Source: Gammaproteobacteria bacterium
GTDB taxonomy: Bacteria; Pseudomonadota; Gammaproteobacteria; SZUA-152
DNA length: 10,471 nucleotides
Assembly: GCA_030599435.1 (NCBI GenBank)
Contig: JAUVNZ010000035.1
Location: 1-10,471 of the forward strand
Direction: 5' to 3'
Below are positions 8,962 through 10,471 of this stretch, one piece after another. Position 1 is the first letter of the stretch, and each line of letters opens with the position of its first letter. Below the pieces are notes generated by a model. It was given only the letters and a program-made list of their open reading frames with translations, was not told the origin of the DNA and did not search any database. The translations under genes were made by a program, and so were the position numbers.

Positions 8962-9663
8962 GTGTTAGATGTAAATAGTCATATTGTCAGAGTAAACCCT
9001 CTATGGCCAACCTGTTTGCTTGTATTATTTGCCGCTTTATTCTCAAGCCTCATGGCATCTCCAGTTCAGGCTGGCAAAGCAATGGATCGTCTCGATGCTT
9101 TTTTCAGTGCCAAAGGCGCACTTCGTGCCGATTTCGTACAGACGGTACAGGGGGCGGCATTTTCTCAGCCAAAAGTGTCCCATGGTATTTTGATGATGCA
9201 ACGCCCGGGCAGGTTTCGTTGGGATTACCAGACACCTTATCCTCAACTGATCCTGGCGGATGGCAAACACCTGTGGATTTATGACAAAGATCTGGCGCAG
9301 GTTGTGGTCAAACCTCTTGATGAAGCGTTGGGGGATACGCCCGCGTTGTTGTTGAGTAGTGAAGGATTAAGTGGTGGCTCTCTGAAAGAGAATTTTATTC
9401 TCACAGAGCTGGATGAAATTCGTGACGGTCTTTACTGGGTACAATTATTACCAAAAGCAACAGAATCCAACTTTCAGGAAATGAGGATGGGTTTCAGTGA
9501 GAAACATATAAGTAAGATGGTGTTGGTAGATGGTTTTGGTCAACGAACAGAACTGGCTTTTTCCAACGTTGAGTCTAATGCGAAGTTGCCAGCAGACAGT
9601 TTTGTTTTTACGCCGCCTAAAGGTGTGGATGTGGTTGGGAATACAGGTATTGAAATTGAATAA
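8962..9663 (+). CDS. lolA: Outer-membrane lipoprotein carrier protein LolA, GTG start
   Basis: Periplasmic chaperone that takes lipoproteins from the LolCDE transporter and hands them to LolB at the outer membrane. The 233-residue precursor has a rather long N-region (MLDVNSHIVR...), a hydrophobic core (about 17-31) and cleavage after VQA (A37), leaving about 196 residues, normal for LolA. Family features are LRADFVQTVQG (54-64), the RPGRFRWDY block (81-89) with the conserved Arg, LILADGKHLWIYDKDLAQV (96-114), and the C-terminal SFVFTPPKGVDV (213-224). The GTG start is supported by GAGG (8951-8954) seven bases upstream; no in-frame ATG precedes the signal peptide core. rarA begins 44 bp after the stop on the same strand, as in the conserved lolA-rarA pair. 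The lipoprotein encoded at 5548-6063 would be a natural client. Confidence 0.96.
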   Translation: MLDVNSHIVRVNPLWPTCLLVLFAALFSSLMASPVQAGKAMDRLDAFFSAKGALRADFVQTVQGAAFSQPKVSHGILMMQRPGRFRWDYQTPYPQLILADGKHLWIYDKDLAQVVVKPLDEALGDTPALLLSSEGLSGGSLKENFILTELDEIRDGLYWVQLLPKATESNFQEMRMGFSEKHISKMVLVDGFGQRTELAFSNVESNAKLPADSFVFTPPKGVDVVGNTGIEIE

Positions 9664-9668
9664 CGGAA

Positions 9669-9707
9669 ATGAATAGTTGGAATGAGCACCTGGTATGAGC
9701 ACTTGGC
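9669..9707 (+). repeat. Triple imperfect 13-bp tandem repeat ahead of rarA
   Basis: Three consecutive 13-base units begin with ATGA: ATGAATAGTTGGA (9669-9681), ATGAGCACCTGGT (9682-9694) and ATGAGCACTTGGC (9695-9707); the rarA start ATGA (9708) falls exactly where a fourth would begin. Units 2 and 3 match at 11 of 13 positions; unit 1 matches unit 3 at 9. Because 13 is not a multiple of three, each ATG is in a different frame, giving potential peptides [18 protein letters not shown] and MSTWHEKQR. The first two end in TGA overlapping the next-but-one ATG (ATGA junctions at 9695 and 9708). Confidence 0.75.
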
Positions 9708-10471
9708 ATGAAAAACAGCGCTGATTTATTTTCCCTGAACGATGACCTTGCAGGCCATCCGCTGGCTGACCGTATGCGTCCTGTTGGAATGGAGTCATAC
9801 TTTGGGCAAGTTCATTTACTGGGTCCGGGCAAACCGCTACGTCAGGCTATTGAGTCAGACAAATTGCATTCCATGGTTTTCTGGGGGCCGCCGGGTACAG
9901 GCAAAACTACCCTGGCAAGAATGATTGCCGGACGTGCTCGCGCTGAATTTATCAGTATATCCGCGGTACTGTCAGGTGTGAAAGATATTCGTGCTGCGGT
10001 GGATAGCGCCCAACGACTGCGTCGTGAGCAGGGCCGGGCAACAGTACTGTTTGTGGATGAGGTGCATCGTTTTAACAAGTCACAACAGGATGCCTTTTTG
10101 CCTTTTGTGGAAGATGGCACGCTAACTTTCATTGGCGCCACCACAGAAAATCCATCGTTTGAATTGAATAATGCTTTGTTGTCGAGGGCGCGTGTTTATG
10201 TGTTGAAGTCTTTGAGTGTTGAAGAAATTAGAGCCGTGATCGATCATGCGCTATCTGATACAGAACGTGGTTTGGGTAAGCGACCTTTGGAGCTCGATGA
10301 AAGTTTGCGTGATGATCTTGCCACAGCGGCGGACGGTGATGCACGACGGGCGCTAAACTTATTGGAGATTGCTTCGGATCTTGCCGAGACCGGGCCGGAT
10401 GGTAAGGAACATATCTCTGAAGCTTTGTTGGCTGAAGTAATGGCTGGTGGTCTGCGTCGATTCGATAAAGG
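9708..10471 (+). CDS. rarA: Replication-associated recombination protein A (AAA+ ATPase), 3' part outside the window
   Basis: RarA (MgsA) is the bacterial relative of Mgs1/WRNIP1, an AAA+ ATPase acting at stalled replication forks with SSB. The first 254 of about 440 codons are present, covering the whole ATPase core: Walker A GPPGTGKT (60-67), Walker B LFVDEVH (114-120), the [12 protein letters not shown] segment, sensor 1 [12 protein letters not shown] (143-154), the arginine finger in LLSRARV (R160) and sensor 2 [11 protein letters not shown] (210-220). The C-terminal oligomerisation part lies beyond the window. The ATG at 9708 is the farthest possible start: an in-frame TGA lies at 9696-9698. 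No good Shine-Dalgarno precedes it, so translation may depend on ribosomes arriving from lolA or from the overlapping mini-ORFs. serS is the expected next gene by synteny. Confidence 0.96.
   Translation, partial: MKNSADLFSLNDDLAGHPLADRMRPVGMESYFGQVHLLGPGKPLRQAIESDKLHSMVFWGPPGTGKTTLARMIAGRARAEFISISAVLSGVKDIRAAVDSAQRLRREQGRATVLFVDEVHRFNKSQQDAFLPFVEDGTLTFIGATTENPSFELNNALLSRARVYVLKSLSVEEIRAVIDHALSDTERGLGKRPLELDESLRDDLATAADGDARRALNLLEIASDLAETGPDGKEHISEALLAEVMAGGLRRFDK

Noticed and set aside
8493..8978. 161-codon plus-strand frame with a hydrophobic C terminus
   Set aside because: It is antisense to the DUF336 gene and crosses the promoter region into lolA; the Ser/Arg-rich translation is typical of an antisense frame.

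Overview
The window looks like a chromosome segment of a gammaproteobacterium, probably a marine or aquatic relative of Pseudomonadales/Cellvibrionales. The evidence is the backbone trxB / ald / ftsK / lolA / rarA, which follows the conserved gammaproteobacterial order trxB-(lrp)-ftsK-lolA-rarA-serS. The assignment rests on recognised protein families and gene order only. No rRNA, tRNA, CRISPR array, transposase or prophage gene is visible.

Layout. Positions 1-794 (minus) hold the first 264 codons of a COG3146/DUF482 predicted N-acyltransferase cut by the window edge. Thioredoxin reductase (trxB, minus) lies just upstream of it and probably shares its transcript. A 295-bp divergent control region separates trxB from alanine dehydrogenase (ald, plus), which is followed by the DNA translocase ftsK with a TTG start. 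Next comes a block of four genes (5548-8878) that the usual ftsK-lolA junction lacks: a small lipoprotein, a monohaem cytochrome/outer-membrane barrel fusion resembling the iron oxidase Cyc2, and on the minus strand a DUF4197 protein and a DUF336 (GlcG/HbpS-like) protein. All four have N-terminal export signals. The backbone resumes with lolA and the 5' part of rarA, which runs off the right edge.

How the genes fit together. TrxB (thiol redox), FtsK (chromosome segregation and division), LolA (lipoprotein carrier) and RarA (replication-fork maintenance) are housekeeping. LolA is the periplasmic carrier that would deliver the outer-membrane lipoprotein predicted at 5548-6063. The most interesting gene is the Cyc2-like fusion at 6232-7398. 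It has a signal peptide, one CxxCH haem site, about 16 candidate beta strands and a C-terminal Phe, a strong Shine-Dalgarno and its own intrinsic terminator. It could move electrons across the outer membrane, although no iron-oxidation gene lies beside it.

Two small regulatory structures stand out. A symmetric TATTATA -10 element lies between the divergent DUF336 gene and lolA. A triple 13-bp ATGA-starting repeat directly precedes rarA and creates overlapping mini-ORFs in three frames.
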